A stretch of 64,000 nt of DNA from Bactericera cockerelli (Eukaryota > Arthropoda > Insecta > Hemiptera > Triozidae), in NCBI GenBank assembly GCA_024516035.1, contig CM044957.1, forward strand, positions 49,782,085 through 49,846,084, read 5' to 3'. Below the pieces are notes generated by a model. That model was not told where the DNA came from, did no database searches, and saw only the letters and a program-made list of their open reading frames with translations. Position 1 is the stretch's first letter, and each line of letters opens with the position of its first letter. Position numbers and translations under genes: made by a program. Positions 33,746-47,400 of this stretch are shown here, piece after piece.

Positions 33746-34675
33746 TGTATCTGTAATGAAAAAAAAAAAAAAAAAAAAAATTATAAGACATAATTAAAAA
33801 AAAACCTTGTTTCAGTTAATTATTGATCTGAAGGCATCTACCCAGTATACAAATTGTTCCTTAACATTAAAACTTGGAAGTAAACTTATTTATGAACAAA
33901 AATCTGTCAGAGCAGTGCCTCAAGCATGATTTTCTATCTTGAAACATTGTTCAGCCAAAATTCTCTCTTCATAAATACAGCTCCAAGATAATTATGACAA
34001 ATTCCACTGCAACATTGAATCTTCAAATTAAGTTTTAGTATTACTCCAATTGTTCACAAAATTATGAGATGAGTTCTAAGGTTTTAATATTTTTAGTGTC
34101 TGGATGTTGTGACTGTTGACCTCTGCATAGTAAATGAAATGACCCATTATAATTAACAGTATAATCTCACTAACCCAAAATCCTGATAAGTACAAAATCC
34201 TGTTAACTTGAAAGAATTCTTTGGCCCTTGTCAAACATTGCTATAAATTTGAAATCCCGCTAACTTGAATATGATGCTAAATGATGCTTCTGTCCCTTGA
34301 ATTTTGAGTTAGGTTTCTACTGTATTATGAAATTACAGTTTCTTAAAAGATGGTAGTCCAGTTTGTGATTACCTCAAGATGATAACTGCCAATGGTCTCA
34401 CTGAATGCCAATGATTTTTATTTTTGTTTTAATTGTGAGGGTGGATCATGAAGTAACAGTGTTGGGGCAGAGAGTGTGCAATATACTTCAAGATTTGTGA
34501 ACAGTTCTCTGTAACAAAACAGCAACAGAAATAGCAATCACTAGTAGTTGCTACTGTAATGGCCTAGTCAGTGGAGAAAAAGTACAACTAAAATCAGACT
34601 TTATAAATATACAGTATTCTTCTGTTTGTTTTATTAAAAAACAACATTAAGTTTTTCAACTGCATGGACATATAC

Positions 34676-34865
34676 AACGGAGGTTTTACCCTCCATTCAC
34701 AGGAAACTCACAAACCTGCTACCGACATTAACCTCACACAGACTGGGTTGGGCAGGTTGGGCTGGAATGCTAGCATCAAAAAGTCTTTACCTTGCTAGAT
34801 GTTGCTTAGCTTCGGTGATCCTACTGGAACCGTTGCATTCAATGCACCATTGATGCTGGCCTATC
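34676..34865 (-). mobile_element. 5S-derived SINE sharing the family E body
   Basis: The reverse 5S-like head is at about 34790-34860 (GTTGCTTAGCTTCGGTGATC). The body TTTACCCTCCATTCACAGGA and ACATTAACCTCACACAGACT corresponds to the tRNA-headed family E. Confidence 0.68.
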
Positions 34866-34964
34866 AGTTAACATAAAACAATAATTTGTATACCTTATAG
34901 GTGGTAATAGAAAGAAAAAAATATGTTTTTTTTATAAGGGTTTAACATCGTTTCTAAACTGCAT

Positions 34965-35075
34965 GGTCCTATACGACGGGGGTTTTACAAACCTGCTACC
35001 CACATTAACCTCACTCAGCTTTGGTTGGGCCGGAATACCAGCATCAAGAAGTTTTCACCTGGCTGGCCGTTGCTT
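34965..35075 (-). mobile_element. 5S-derived SINE, body plus start of head
   Basis: ACATTAACCTCACTCAGCTT and CCTGGCTGGCCGTTGCTT are present; the 5S part is truncated. Confidence 0.55.
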
Positions 35076-35460
35076 ATATCTTAAGATGATAAGGAATAAG
35101 GATAAAGATAAACTACTGAGCTTTCAGATAAATCAATTTTTTAAATTAGTGCGCCAGAAATTCAAATCAAAAACACACCCTCTCAAGGGAACTTTTTTAA
35201 TTGATGGGAAAAAAACATCGAGATATTAGGGAAAAAAAGCTTTTCGGTCCCATTTGGGAAATTTTCAGTTAGATCTGCGTACTACCCATTATGCATTATT
35301 AAGCTTATGAGATGAGTTTGATCAGCTGATCGACCACTTCCGGCTTGCCACTTGATAAGAAAAGGATTAAGCTAGGTTCTCACCAGTTCTGATAACTGAT
35401 ACAATACAAAATTTAAATTTTGAAAGTGTGTTTTCCCATTTTGCGTTTCAGCTAATTGCC

Positions 35461-35496
35461 ATGTATTTCATTTTCTCAAGATATCAATTGAATTAA
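35461..35496 (+). promoter_or_regulatory. Upstream ORF directly before the FBXO9 start codon
   Basis: An 11-codon frame (MYFIFSRYQLN, stop TAA) ends one base before the FBXO9 ATG. If the transcript starts upstream of 35461 it could limit FBXO9 translation. The transcription start is unknown. Confidence 0.3.
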
Positions 35497-35497
35497 T

Positions 35498-38400
35498 ATG
35501 GTAAGTTTTTAGGTAACAGGAGAGTTTTTTCCAATTAGGTATACAGAAAATATTGATGTACATAGTTATAGTATCAAATCTGTAAAGTATTAGATAACAT
35601 TTCTGATTTTTTTGGACTAATGTGTCATTAGCTAGTGAGTGGTCAAATAGTGCTCAAACCAAATGCAGTGAGGGAGCACATTTTTGGCCCCTGAGTCCTA
35701 CCCAAGTGGCCACCTTCAACATCAATCATCTTGTAATGAAGCCCTAACAGATATCAACATGTCCAAATAGTGGCCTAGAACAGGCCCATTTTACCAAATA
35801 GGCACAGTAGGCATGTGCCTAGGGTGTTTGCATTGGCATAATCAACTGGCATTGGTATAAAAAAGGGCGCTAATCTTTGTTGTGCCTAGGGCACTGGCAG
35901 GGTGTAAAACGGGCCTGGCCTAGGAAAGGATGGTCAGAGTACTGTAAATGTTAACATTTAGTTAAGACAGCAAGCTTAATACTGTAAGTTTTGTCTAAGA
36001 GGAGGAATATTACACTTATTTTTTGAATAGGAGACTGAGTCAGCCACTCAAAATGTAAAACACCTTAGTCCATTTTCTACATGGTTTATTGTTCACTTCA
36101 TTGGCCCGTTGAACCTTCAAGGCCAAAATAGGATTAAAGCAGAAAAATTAAGGGCAAAATTAATAGACATTTTGTAATACCTCTGTGGAACTAAGTCATG
36201 GATTATGTACTGTGTAAATTAGGGAAAACTGACACTTAGCAATACTGAGACCCTTAGACAATCCCTCAAGTTGATCTAGTGTGCTGTGATTATTTCAAAC
36301 ACTGACTTAAGGGACAGTCTGACATATCTTTGTTTTATTCTAAGTTTAAAATTCAGCCCCAACTATCAATAATATCAGGGTGACATTTTCAAAAAGTTGA
36401 GTGAAAGTGGGTAAAAATCCAATATTTAGGTGTTCAAACAGCAAGAATTCTCTTGAGAGATGAGTAACTTTTACGTTCTTTACTTGTGAGGTATAAAATA
36501 ATATAATTTTTGATTTCAGTCACTTTTTTTCTTCTCAAAATAATTGAACTCTTAACATTTCTCAACAAATTAGGCTCTTCTGATTCTTGATTTGATTTTT
36601 ATCAATTGGTTTGTTTGTATACAAAATATTTCAAGAACAGTAGTAAGTTCTAAAGCAATAAAGTTTAGCATTTAGCTTCAGGGCATGGGTGTCAATTTTA
36701 TTGTAATAGAAGGGCATGTGATGTCCACACCAGTTTATTTACGTAAAGCTTTTTCCAGTCCTCAGATGGAAACACCTCAAAGGCCTCGTCGTCCACGAGA
36801 GGCTCAGGAAATAGTAATGCTGGTTCAGACGTGGAGGAAGGAGATACAGAGGAAGATTCTTCTTCCTCGTCACTACAAGCAAGTATTCTCTTATTAAAAC
36901 TTTAATTTAACTCTTTGTCTGCCATGGCACAATTCAAATTGTGCCAATAAAGTTTTCTGGGGTGTCATGTTGTGCCAATACAGTTTCCTGTGGGGTCATG
37001 TTGTGCCAATACAGTTTCCTGGGGGGTCATGTTGTGCCAATACAGTTTCCTGGGGGGCCATGGCATTACTCAAGTTTTGCCAGTACAGTTTTTTTATGGT
37101 AGGAAATAGCAAGATTGCCCATGTCTTGAGGAGTCTGAGGCTGTTTTTTAAATCTAATATAGGTCAAAGTATAAGGAAATCAGAACCAATTATGTTTTTA
37201 CCTTTGACTGCTAGGGAAGTGCACACATTTTTGGCTTGGCCGGCTAGGAAACATGTCAATACTTTCTCTGGCAGTTAAAAAGTAAAGGATTCTCTTAAGT
37301 CTTTTTAGTAATTGTAAAGCTGTGCTACCCACAAAATTATGAAGAGCTCTTGCTTCACCACAATGAAATCCTACTTCTTCTTCTTAGGGTGCCTATCCGT
37401 GACGAATGTTGGCGATCATCATAGCAATTCTCACTTTGTCTCCAGCAATACGGAAGAGTTCTGGGGAAGTTTTGTTGAACCAGGATCTAAGGTTCTTCAG
37501 CCAGGATATCCATCTTCTTCCTGGTCCTCTTTTTCCAAATATTTTTCCTTGCAGGATGGATTGCAGCAAGCTGTATCTGGACTCGTTGCGCATGATATGT
37601 CCTAGATATTGCAGTTTTCGTGTTTTAACGGTGATCATGATTTCTAGGTTCTTCTTCATTCTTCTTAATACTTCTTCGTTGGTTATGTGGGCAGTCCAGG
37701 GGATTTTGAGGATTCTTCTATACAGCCACATCTCAAACGCATTCAATTTTCTCAAGAGGTCCTCGTTCAAAGTCCATGATTCGACACCATACAAGAGGAC
37801 AGAGAACACATAGCAGCGTAGCAATCTTACTCTGATGTCGAGAGAAAGATTGTGGCTCTTGAAAAATGCACTCATACGGTTGAAAGTGGCTCTGGCCTTT
37901 GCAATTCGGGCTTTTATCTCTTGCTCGTTTTTCCATTCCTCATTTATTATAGTACCGAGGTAGTTGTAATGTTTCACCCGTTCTATCGGTACTTGATTTA
38001 TACGAAGTTGTACACCCATGATTCTTTCTTTGCTTATAATCATTAGTTTGGTCTTTTTAACGTTGATGTTTAGACCATATTGACTACTTTGACTTGTGAT
38101 CTTATCCATTAGGCTTTGCAGATCTTCTATGTTATCAGCAAATACAATTGTGTCATCCGCATACCTAATGTTATTTAGTCGAACGCCATTTATCAGGATA
38201 CCTTTTTCTGTGTCATGCAGAGCTTCTCTGAAAATGCGTTCAGAGTACACATTGAAGATTAGGGGTGATAATAAACATCCTTGTCTTACGCCCCGCTTGA
38301 TGTTTATGTCTTCTGTATGGTCAGCATCAATCCTGAGGTTTGCAGTTTGGTTCCAGTATAGATTTCCGATTATTCTTAGATCTTTGTCATCCAGGCCCGT

Positions 38401-41400
38401 TTCTTTTAGTATTTTGATCATCTTATCATGTTGAACTCGATCAAATGCTTTTTCATAGTCTATTAAACATGCATATATATCACAGTTGACCAGGGTCTCC
38501 AATGCTAGCCCTATAGGGCTAGATCTAGCCCTTTTGAGAAAAATCTAGCCCCCTAGCCCTTTTTACTCAAATCTAGCCCTTTTTTCTCAAATCTAGCCCT
38601 TTTCCCTCAAATCTAGCCCTTTTTTGAGAATCCGCCAAAAGCTAACAAATGAGTTTAATTCTAAAGTTAGCTTCTCCCAAAAAAAAAATCCAATTTTTTT
38701 TATTTTTTGTAACGCCTACTATTCATTTTTACTGCAACAAGCCAAACTCATTTTTACTGAGTATCCTGACTCCTGAAGTGGCAGTTTATGGCAGTTTACC
38801 CATTGGCACATTATCATAGCGAATAACTAAATAATCACATTATTACTAACAAAGAACTAAAGAAAAAAATATCAAACAAAAACAATTAATACGTAGGTAA
38901 GTAAAAATTAATAAATCTACATTCAAAACGTACTCAAGTAGAGGCGTGATTTGGTAAGTTCTTTTTGCATTTATTTTTCCTACATTTTGATACACAAGAA
39001 ACAGGAAATGTTGAAGAATTAGCTAAACACTAACTATCCCGCTAGAGTGCGACTCGGTCTACTACAAATCAAGTGAAGAATAAATAATAAACCAAAAATA
39101 ACACGTTTATACCGACTCAAAAGTACCTAATTAATAAATAAATTGTTAATAAAACGGACAGGTAAATATTACCTTAGTGAATACATACAAAAACACAGTT
39201 ATTATTAGTATTAAAGGACATTTTTAAAATCTAGCCCTTTTGCCTCCAAATCTAGCCCTTTTTTTCCTCGAATCTAGCCCTATTTTAAATTGTGAATTGG
39301 AGACCCTGCAGTTGACGTCCCTGCATCTCTGAAATAGCACTTGGATTGAAAACAGCGCTTCTCTTGTTCCAACTGCTTTGACAAACCCGAATTGGTTTGG
39401 GGATATTTGGTCTTCGCACAACTTGTATATTCTTTTGTGGATGATTTTGAGAAAGAGTTTAAGGAAATGGCTCATTAGGCTGATTGTGCGGTATTCTTCA
39501 CATTTTTTAGCTCCAGGTTTCTTTGGAAGGGCAATAAATTCGGATTTTAGCCATTCAGATGGTATTTTGCCAGAGTTGTATATGTTGTTGAATAATCTGG
39601 TAATACGTTCAGTTGTGTTTTCGTCAAATAGTTTGAAGAATTCAGCTTGGATGTTGTCAGGACCTCCGGCTTTTCTATCTTTCAGTTGTTGTATAGCTGA
39701 CTCTACTTCTTGTTTCAATATTTCTGGTCCCATCATAGCTTCTTCCATTACAAACGTCGGTTCTCTCTGGTCTTCAAATAGTTTTTCCAGATATATTTTC
39801 CAAGTATTGAGTTTGTGTTGTTTGTCAATAATGATGTTCCCATCTGAGTCTGTCAGCTTTCCTTGTTGTCGGCTTTTGAAACTGCCAGTGAGTTCTTTGA
39901 CTTTTTGATGTACATTATAGCTATCATGTTTCGATTGCAAAAGCTCGATTTCGTTGCACCTTTCTTCTGCTTCTTTCTCCTTGGCTTCTCTGATTTTTCT
40001 TCGCACGGTTCTCTGGATTCCTTTGTACAGTGCTGGGTCATTTTTGGCTTTCCTTCTGTCTTCCATCATGTCCAGTATTTCGTCTGTCATCCATGTTTTT
40101 TTCTTTCTTCTATCTATTTTTATAAACTCTTGCTTGATCTTTTCTATACTTTCTCCGATGTACCTTATATTTGCTTCAACCTCTATTTCTTCTTTGACCT
40201 TTTCCATTTCAGTGTTAAGTTTTTCATACACTTTACTCATTATTGTTGGATCTTTCAGTTTTCTCAAGTCATACTTTTTGGGTATTTTCTTCTGGACTTT
40301 TTTCAGTTTGGTTCGAAAATTTCCGACTATTGGGACATGATCGGATTCCAGATCAGCTCCCGGATAGGTCTTAACTGACGTGAAGGAGTTACGGAATCTT
40401 CTGTTTACCATCATGAAGTCAATTTGGTTTCTTACTATTCTTCCTGGTTTGTCTTGCGGCGATTTCCATGTGTATAGTCTCCTGGGTGGCTGTTTATAAA
40501 AAGTGTTCAGGACAACTAGATCTAATGTTTCGGCAAACTTTTCTAGCATGTCTCCTCTATCGTTCCTCTCTCCTAGTCCGTATGGTCCAACATGTCTTGT
40601 TTTTTCGCCTGCACCCAGTTTGGCATTAAAGTCCCCCATCACAATGAGCGTTTCATGTTTAGGTATTCCTTTGATTACTGTGCTGATGCTTTGATACAAA
40701 TCCAGGATTTCACTGTCTGATTTATCTTGAGTAGGGGCATATACTTGAAGTATGCTGATGTTGATTGGACTTGCTTGTATTTGAAGTAGCATAACCCTAT
40801 CTGATATTGGTATAAAGTTAGTCACACAATTGCTGACGCTGGGTGCTACTATGATTCCTACTCCATGCTCATGACGTCCATCTGTCTTTCCAGAATAATA
40901 TACTTTATAGTCATCTACTTGTCTTTCACCTGAGTTTGGCCATCTCATTTCTGCAATCCCCATTACATCAATCTTCATTCTTCTCATTTCTTGCACTGCA
41001 TTATTAATCTTCCCAGCTTGTGCCATGGTCTTCACGTTCCAAGTACAGATCTTGATTTTACTTCTGTACTGAAGTCTTTTGCCTCTTGTGTTATGACTCA
41101 AGTCTGTTCTCCCCGGAGATCCGAACGGAGAACTTACTCCGGAATTTGATTTAGAATTGAGCATTGCCATGAGTGAAAAGACTAGGACAATCCGAGTGGA
41201 TCTTTAATGAGGTGCACGTCCTTTTTTTCTTCCTCATCTCTATGCCGTTCTCTGCATTCTGCAGTACATCCGCCTTTAGGGCCAGTTTCCCAACCCAAGG
41301 ACAAAGGGGTGCCCTTCTCTGTTAGCTCATCCGCCCGGAGCCGTTGGCCTTCAGAGTTGGATTGCTTATTCCGGCAATCATTCGGGTAAAATCCTACTTA

Positions 41401-44400
41401 ACTAATGGAATGGTTTGAGATATGCCTGACAGAGCCCTGCAGGCATATCTTGACCCAGCCATTAGTTTCAAGGAAGATTGTATTTTGTTTTACTTAAAAG
41501 AAGTTTTTTAATCTGATCTCTTAGAAGTACTATTACCAATCTTTTTACTTTCCTTATTCTAGGACCTAGAGTAAGGAAAGTATTGTATTTGTCAAAAAAT
41601 TGAACAATTTTACTTGAATCATTGAGTCACAAAAACATATCTATCATATTAAAAAAACCCTCTGTAATACATTTTTTTTTTTTTTTTAAATAAAACAAAT
41701 GATTTATTTATTATTATTATCCTGGTGTATGACAGTATTTTTATTATTATTATTTTTTTTTTAAATTTTCAGGATAACTTGAATGGAACCTTGTCATCAT
41801 TCAGGATAAAATGGAAACAAGAGCTGGATTCAACATCCAATAAAGAAAATGTTGGTGATTCCGGCCAGAATACCACACAGCACAAGTCCAAGCAGCACAT
41901 AGAGAAACCCAAGCAGATGTCCATTGAAACAAAGGTTGATTTTCAAACTCTTTTTTTTTTAACACATCATATTTGTTTTAATCAAAATTGAATTTAAATA
42001 GGCTTTTCAGTATTACCTCGGCTGTATAAACAAACAATTGTGATATCACAATTACTCATATATTCACTTTACTGAATATTTGCTTAGCTTGTGACTTGAA
42101 CCACCAACCTCTAAGTTACAACAAGTCCACTACCTTATTCATCAAGCTACTGAGGTAGAATTTTTTCCAAACTCATTTACCGTTCAACAAAAATAACCTG
42201 GTCTGAATGTAACAGTACTTTTTATTTACAAGTCAGACTTGTCAAGATGTATTGATGAATATGCATTTCATCACTAGGTATATTAACTGTAGAAGATCTG
42301 ATTGAGCATCAATTCAGATCCCCTAGAGGAAAATAAATTTTCTACGAGTGTAAAGTTAGCCCAGTGGTAAGATCTTCAGTTCTATCTAAGATGTTCAATG
42401 TTCAAACCCCAGGGCCAACAAAACATTGTATCACTAATTTGATTAGCTACAAAATAGCTAGGTTCAAATACAATAAATTAACAGTCTTATAATATCAAAG
42501 TGTTTAATTTGAGTTGAAAGTATGACACGTCCAGTAAGGTGGGTTTGATCATTTTACCAACCTATATCCTAATAAACTTTACAATCGGGGTTAAGTGGCA
42601 GATAATGCCTGAGGCATAACTTCGCCCCGAATTACAAAATAATTGTAATTAAAAATTAATAATGTTCTTTAGTTTTTGTACATATTCCCAAGTTTTTTTT
42701 TAAATTTGTTTTTTTTTGTAAAATAAAATAAAATGTAAATAAATAAATAAACTTTACAATTTGATTTCCCCTCTCCCACAGGCCAAGTTGTTGTTTCATC
42801 AAGGTACAGAGTATGAGCAAAGTGGCAAGTACTATGACGCCATCCAGTGTTACAAGAATGCCATGCAGTTGGTACCAGACATCGAGTTTAGAATATATTC
42901 CGAGTCCAAGCAAGCCAAGAGACAAGAAGTAAACACCAAAGCGCCAGAAGATAGGTACTTGCACAGTCTGTCCCGGTAGCTCAGTGGTAAAGGCGGCACT
43001 CTGTGAATCCAGAGGTCGCGGGTTCGAAACCCAGCCGTGACATGACAAGTTATCCTATTGTGTGAATAATGACTGATCTCAATTTTTTTTAAGACCATGT
43101 CTCTTCCTCCTCCTTATGCAGGGAGACTAATAATTGGGGTATCCTAAGACAAGGGAGATGTTCTTCAATCTACTCGATCTAAATCTTAACGAGACATTTA
43201 GAAAATTAAAATTCCCTGAGAAAAAGTTACAGTATCAGTATAAACAGAAAAGTGAGAAGTTGTACTAGATGTACAATGTACATGAATATCAGAACATACC
43301 TGGACAGCTGTTTCAAGCTTATTTGCTCTCATCAGCAGGTAATCGTTCTGATTATCCATGCCGTCAACTAACCTCTCTATTTTTTGTACAAAAAAAATTG
43401 TAAGGGATATTCTATTCTCGATTATTTTATTCTATTTTAATCAGTATAAACAGTTTTATCATTGTCCCATTTTTTCCTTTTCCATGCTCAGTTTTCCTCA
43501 GGAGGCCCAGAGTGGAGGGGAGAGCAGGGAGGATGCCAGGGGGGAGGAGGATGAGGAGGACGAGTATGACGGAAGTGAGGACCTGGTGTCTCGCTGTCAG
43601 AGGCTGCTGAGCAGACACCACGCGTTCATCTCCCCCGCACGTCCCCACACCTCCACCCACATCTCCGCCCTTCCCATGGAGATAGTCATCTATATTCTGC
43701 GCTGGGTGATGTCTCAGCATCATGATGCTAGGTCTCTTGACACTTGTGCTGCAGTATGCAGAGGTGAGTAACATAGGAGTCATCTATATTCTGCTCTGGG
43801 TGATGTCTCAGCATCACGATGCCAGGTCTCTGGACACTTGTGCTGCAGTATGCAGAGGTGAGTAACATAGGAGTCATCTATATTCTGCGCTGGGTGATGT
43901 CTCAGCATCATGATGCTAGGTCTCTGGACACTTGTGCTGCAGTATGCAGAGGTGAGTAACATAGGAGTCATCTATATTCTGCGCTGGGTGATGTCTCAGC
44001 ATCATGATGCCAGGTCTCTCGACACTTGTGCTGCAGTATGCAGAGGTGAGTAACATAGGAGTCATCTATATTCTGCGCTGGGTGATGTCTCAGCATCATG
44101 ATGCCAGGTCTCTGTGCTGCAGTATGCAGAGGTGAGTAACATAGGAGTCATCTATATTCTGCTCTGGGTGATGTCTCAGCATCATGATGCTAGGTCTCTG
44201 GACACTTGTGCTGCAGTATGCAGAGGTGAGTAGCATAGGAGTCATCTATATTCTGCTCTGGGTGATGTCTCAGCATCATGATGCCAGGTCTCTGTGCTGC
44301 AGTATGCAGAGGTGAGTAACATAGGAGTCATCTATATTCTGCGCTGGGTGATGTCTCAGCATCATGATGCCAGGTCTCTGTGCTGCAGTATGCAGAGGTG

Positions 44401-47400
44401 AGTAGCATAGGAGTCATCTATATTCTGCGCTGGGTGATGTCTCAGCATCATGATGCCAGGTCTCTGTGCTGCAGTATGCAGAGGTGAGTAGCATAGGAGT
44501 CATCTATATTCTGCGCTGGGTGATGTCTCAGCATCATGATGCTAGGTCTCTGGACACTTGTGCTGCAGTATGCAGAGGTGAGTAACATAGGAGTCATCTA
44601 TATTCTGCGCTGGGTGATGTCTCAGCATCATGATGCTAGGTCTCTGGACACTTGTGCTGCAGTATGCAGAGGTGAGTAACATAGGAGTCATCTATATTCT
44701 GCGCTGGGTGATGTCTCAGCATCATGATGCTAGGTCTCTGGACACTTGTGCTGCAGTATGCAGAGGTGAGTAACATAGGAGTCATCTATAGTAACATAGG
44801 AGTCATCTATATTCTGAGCGCACGGCAGTGCGCCAGGCCAAGTTCCATAGAAGGTATTCCCAAAAAGACTAGACTTATTTAAATTTTAGATTCAGCTTTG
44901 AAAGGTTGATTTAAATTAGGTAATGCAAGACGTGACAAATAACATCAACAAAGTTTGTACAAATAATAATAAAAAGTATGTCAAACAAGAAAATAAAAAG
45001 TGTAATTTTTGTGGAAATAATTGGCATTCTTTTTCTTTAGCAGGACACATCTTCAAGTCTGAATGCCAATTATAAACAAAGAGGAAATGAATGTTCAGGT
45101 ATCAGTGATGATGACAATTATTGGTGATGAAGCCAGCAAGATGATTTATAAACTTATTGAAGACCCAGAAAAACAAACGGTTGAAAACATCATAAAAACT
45201 TTGGAACAAAAGCTTTGTCATGAGGTGAATGTCAGATACGAAAGATATATATTCAATTGTATTAAACAAGAAGACAATGAAAACTACAGAGAATACTTCA
45301 TGAAACTAAAATCAAAGGTGAAGTTATGTGAATACAAACAAATGGAAGAAGAACTTCTTTTAGATAAAATAACTTGTTCAATCAAAGACATAAACATGCG
45401 AGAAAAATTGTGGATCAAGAAAAATATTAACTTAAATGATGCAATGCAAATGTGCATTGGAAGTGAAGAAATGAAACAACAAATCAGTGGCATGCAAGAC
45501 GTGACAAATAACATCAACAAAGTTTGTACAAATAATAATAAAAAGTATGTCAAACAAGAAAATAAAAAGTGTAATTTTTGTGGAAATAATTGGCATTCAG
45601 ACTTGAAGATGTGTCCTGCTAAAGAAAAAGAATGTAATTACTGTCACAAAACTGGACACTTTGCGAGTGTATGTAGAAAGAAACTCAGTGTAAAACAAAT
45701 TGAATATTATGAAAATCGCAAAGAAAGTGACCAAGACGAAATTCTATAAATATACTTACTAAGACTTCTTAAAATAGGTAATGTGCTAGTGCATGTAAGG
45801 TAAGTTAAGAATATTTTCTTTCAAATTCAGTTGGTTGTCTCAGAAAATACGAGTACCTACATTAGAAAACTAAAGAGACATTTTTTAATGAAAATTTTGG
45901 TTTTTGAAATTTCGATTTTTTTCTTTTTTCCCTCAGGCATGTACGTGTGCGCCCGGGACCCCGGGATCTGGCGGGCGGCCAGTGTGAGGACCTGGGGGCT
46001 GGACTGCTCCGCTGTGACCGGGCCTGACGTGTCCTGGCGGCTCTTGTATCTGGAGACCCCGCGCCTGGAGACCTCTGGCTGCTACATCAGCAAGACCAGC
46101 TACCTGCGGCATGGGGACAACTCCTTCCAGGACAGGACGCACCGGCCCTGGCATGTGGTCACTTACTTTCGCTATCTGAGGTGAGTTTTAATAATAATAA
46201 TAATTTATTTATTTATTTTCTTTATAAAGAAACATTTATACAAAGGTACTTCTCCTAAGCTTTGAAGGGCTTCTAAGAGAAGTGGGTTACTTACTCTCAC
46301 TTACTTACTTTCGCTATCTGAGGTGAGTGGTTACTTACTTTCACTATCTGAGGTGAGTGGTTACTTACTTTCGCTATCTCAGGTGAGTGGTTACTTACTT
46401 TCGCTATCTCAGGTGAGTGGTTACTTACTTTCGCTATCTGAGGTGAGTTTTAATAATAATAATAGTTTATTTACATATTTATTTTCTTTATAAAGAAACA
46501 TTTATACAAAGGTACTTCTCCTAAGCTTTGAAGGGCTTCTAAGAGAAGTGGTTACTTTCTTTCACTTACTTACTTTCACTATCTGAGATGAGTGGTTACT
46601 TACTTTCACTATCTCAGGTGAGTGGTTACTTACTTTCGCTATCTCAGGTGAGTGGTTACTTACTTTCTCTATCTGAGGTGAGTGGTGACTTACTTTCTCT
46701 ATCTGAGGTGAGTGGTTACTTACTTTCACTATCTGAGGTGAGTGGTTACTTACTTTCACTATCTGAGATGAGTGGTTACTTACTTTCACTATCTCAGGTG
46801 AGTGGTTACTTACTTTCACTATCTCAGGTGAGTGGTTACTTACTTTCGCTATCTCAGGTGAGTGGTCACTTACTTTCGCTATCTGAGGTGAGTGGTGACT
46901 TACTTTCTCTATCTGAGGTGAGTGGTTACTTACTTTCACTATCTGAGGTGAGTGGTTACTTACTTTCACTATCTCAGGTGAGTGGTTACTTACTTTCACT
47001 ATCTGAGGTGAGTGGTTACTTACTTTCACTATCTGAGGTGAGTGGTTACTTACTTTCTACGGGGTTAAGTGGCAGAGAATGCCTAAGGCATTAACTTCGC
47101 CCCGGATTACAAGACAATTGCACATTTAAATTTAAATATTTTTTTCTACCTTATTTTGTAAATATTGTTATTCTTTATTATTGTTTGTCTTGTATAAAAA
47201 AATAAAGTGTAAATAAATACTTACTTTCGCTATCTGAAGTGAGTGGTTACTTACTTTCACTATCTGAGGTGAGTGGTTACTTACTTTCACTATCTGAGGT
47301 GAGTGGTTACTTACTTTCACTATCTCAGGTGAGTGGTTCCTTACTTTCACTATCTGAAGTGAGTGGTTACTTACTTTCACTATCTGAGGTGAGTGGTTAC

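Larger units (their letters stand above)
33760..35460. promoter_or_regulatory. Shared intergenic region of divergent GPAA1 and FBXO9
   Basis: The two coding starts lie 1.75 kb apart, head to head, and each is preceded by or ends at a splice site, so both 5' UTR exons and promoters must lie here. A poly-A run (33761-33780) and two 5S-derived SINEs are present. I see no clear TATA box or initiator. Confidence 0.35.
37377..41388 (-). mobile_element. RTE-like (BovB-type) LINE, antisense in FBXO9 intron 2, split by a hAT element
   Basis: Two reading-frame halves (41170-39317 and 38482-37393, minus strand) encode an APE endonuclease (KICTWNVKTM, AEMRW, VYAPTQD, MGDFNAKLG, NQIDFMMVN, SDHVPIVG) and a reverse transcriptase (GAKKCEEYRTISLM, ACLIDYEKAFDRV, RGVRQGCLLSPLIF, IRYADDTIVFADN). 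Removing the 818-bp insert and one 8-bp duplication leaves 2952 nt, exactly 984 codons, about the length expected for a single-ORF RTE element. Direct repeats AAATCCTACTT (37366-37376 and 41389-41399) look like the target-site duplication. The 3' end has an AAG-rich short tail. Clade assignment is by motif style only. Confidence 0.85.

Noticed and set aside
39378..40378. Plus-strand frames of 128-176 codons opposite the LINE
   Set aside because: Antisense shadows of the LINE ORF; rich in Phe/Ser with no family resemblance.
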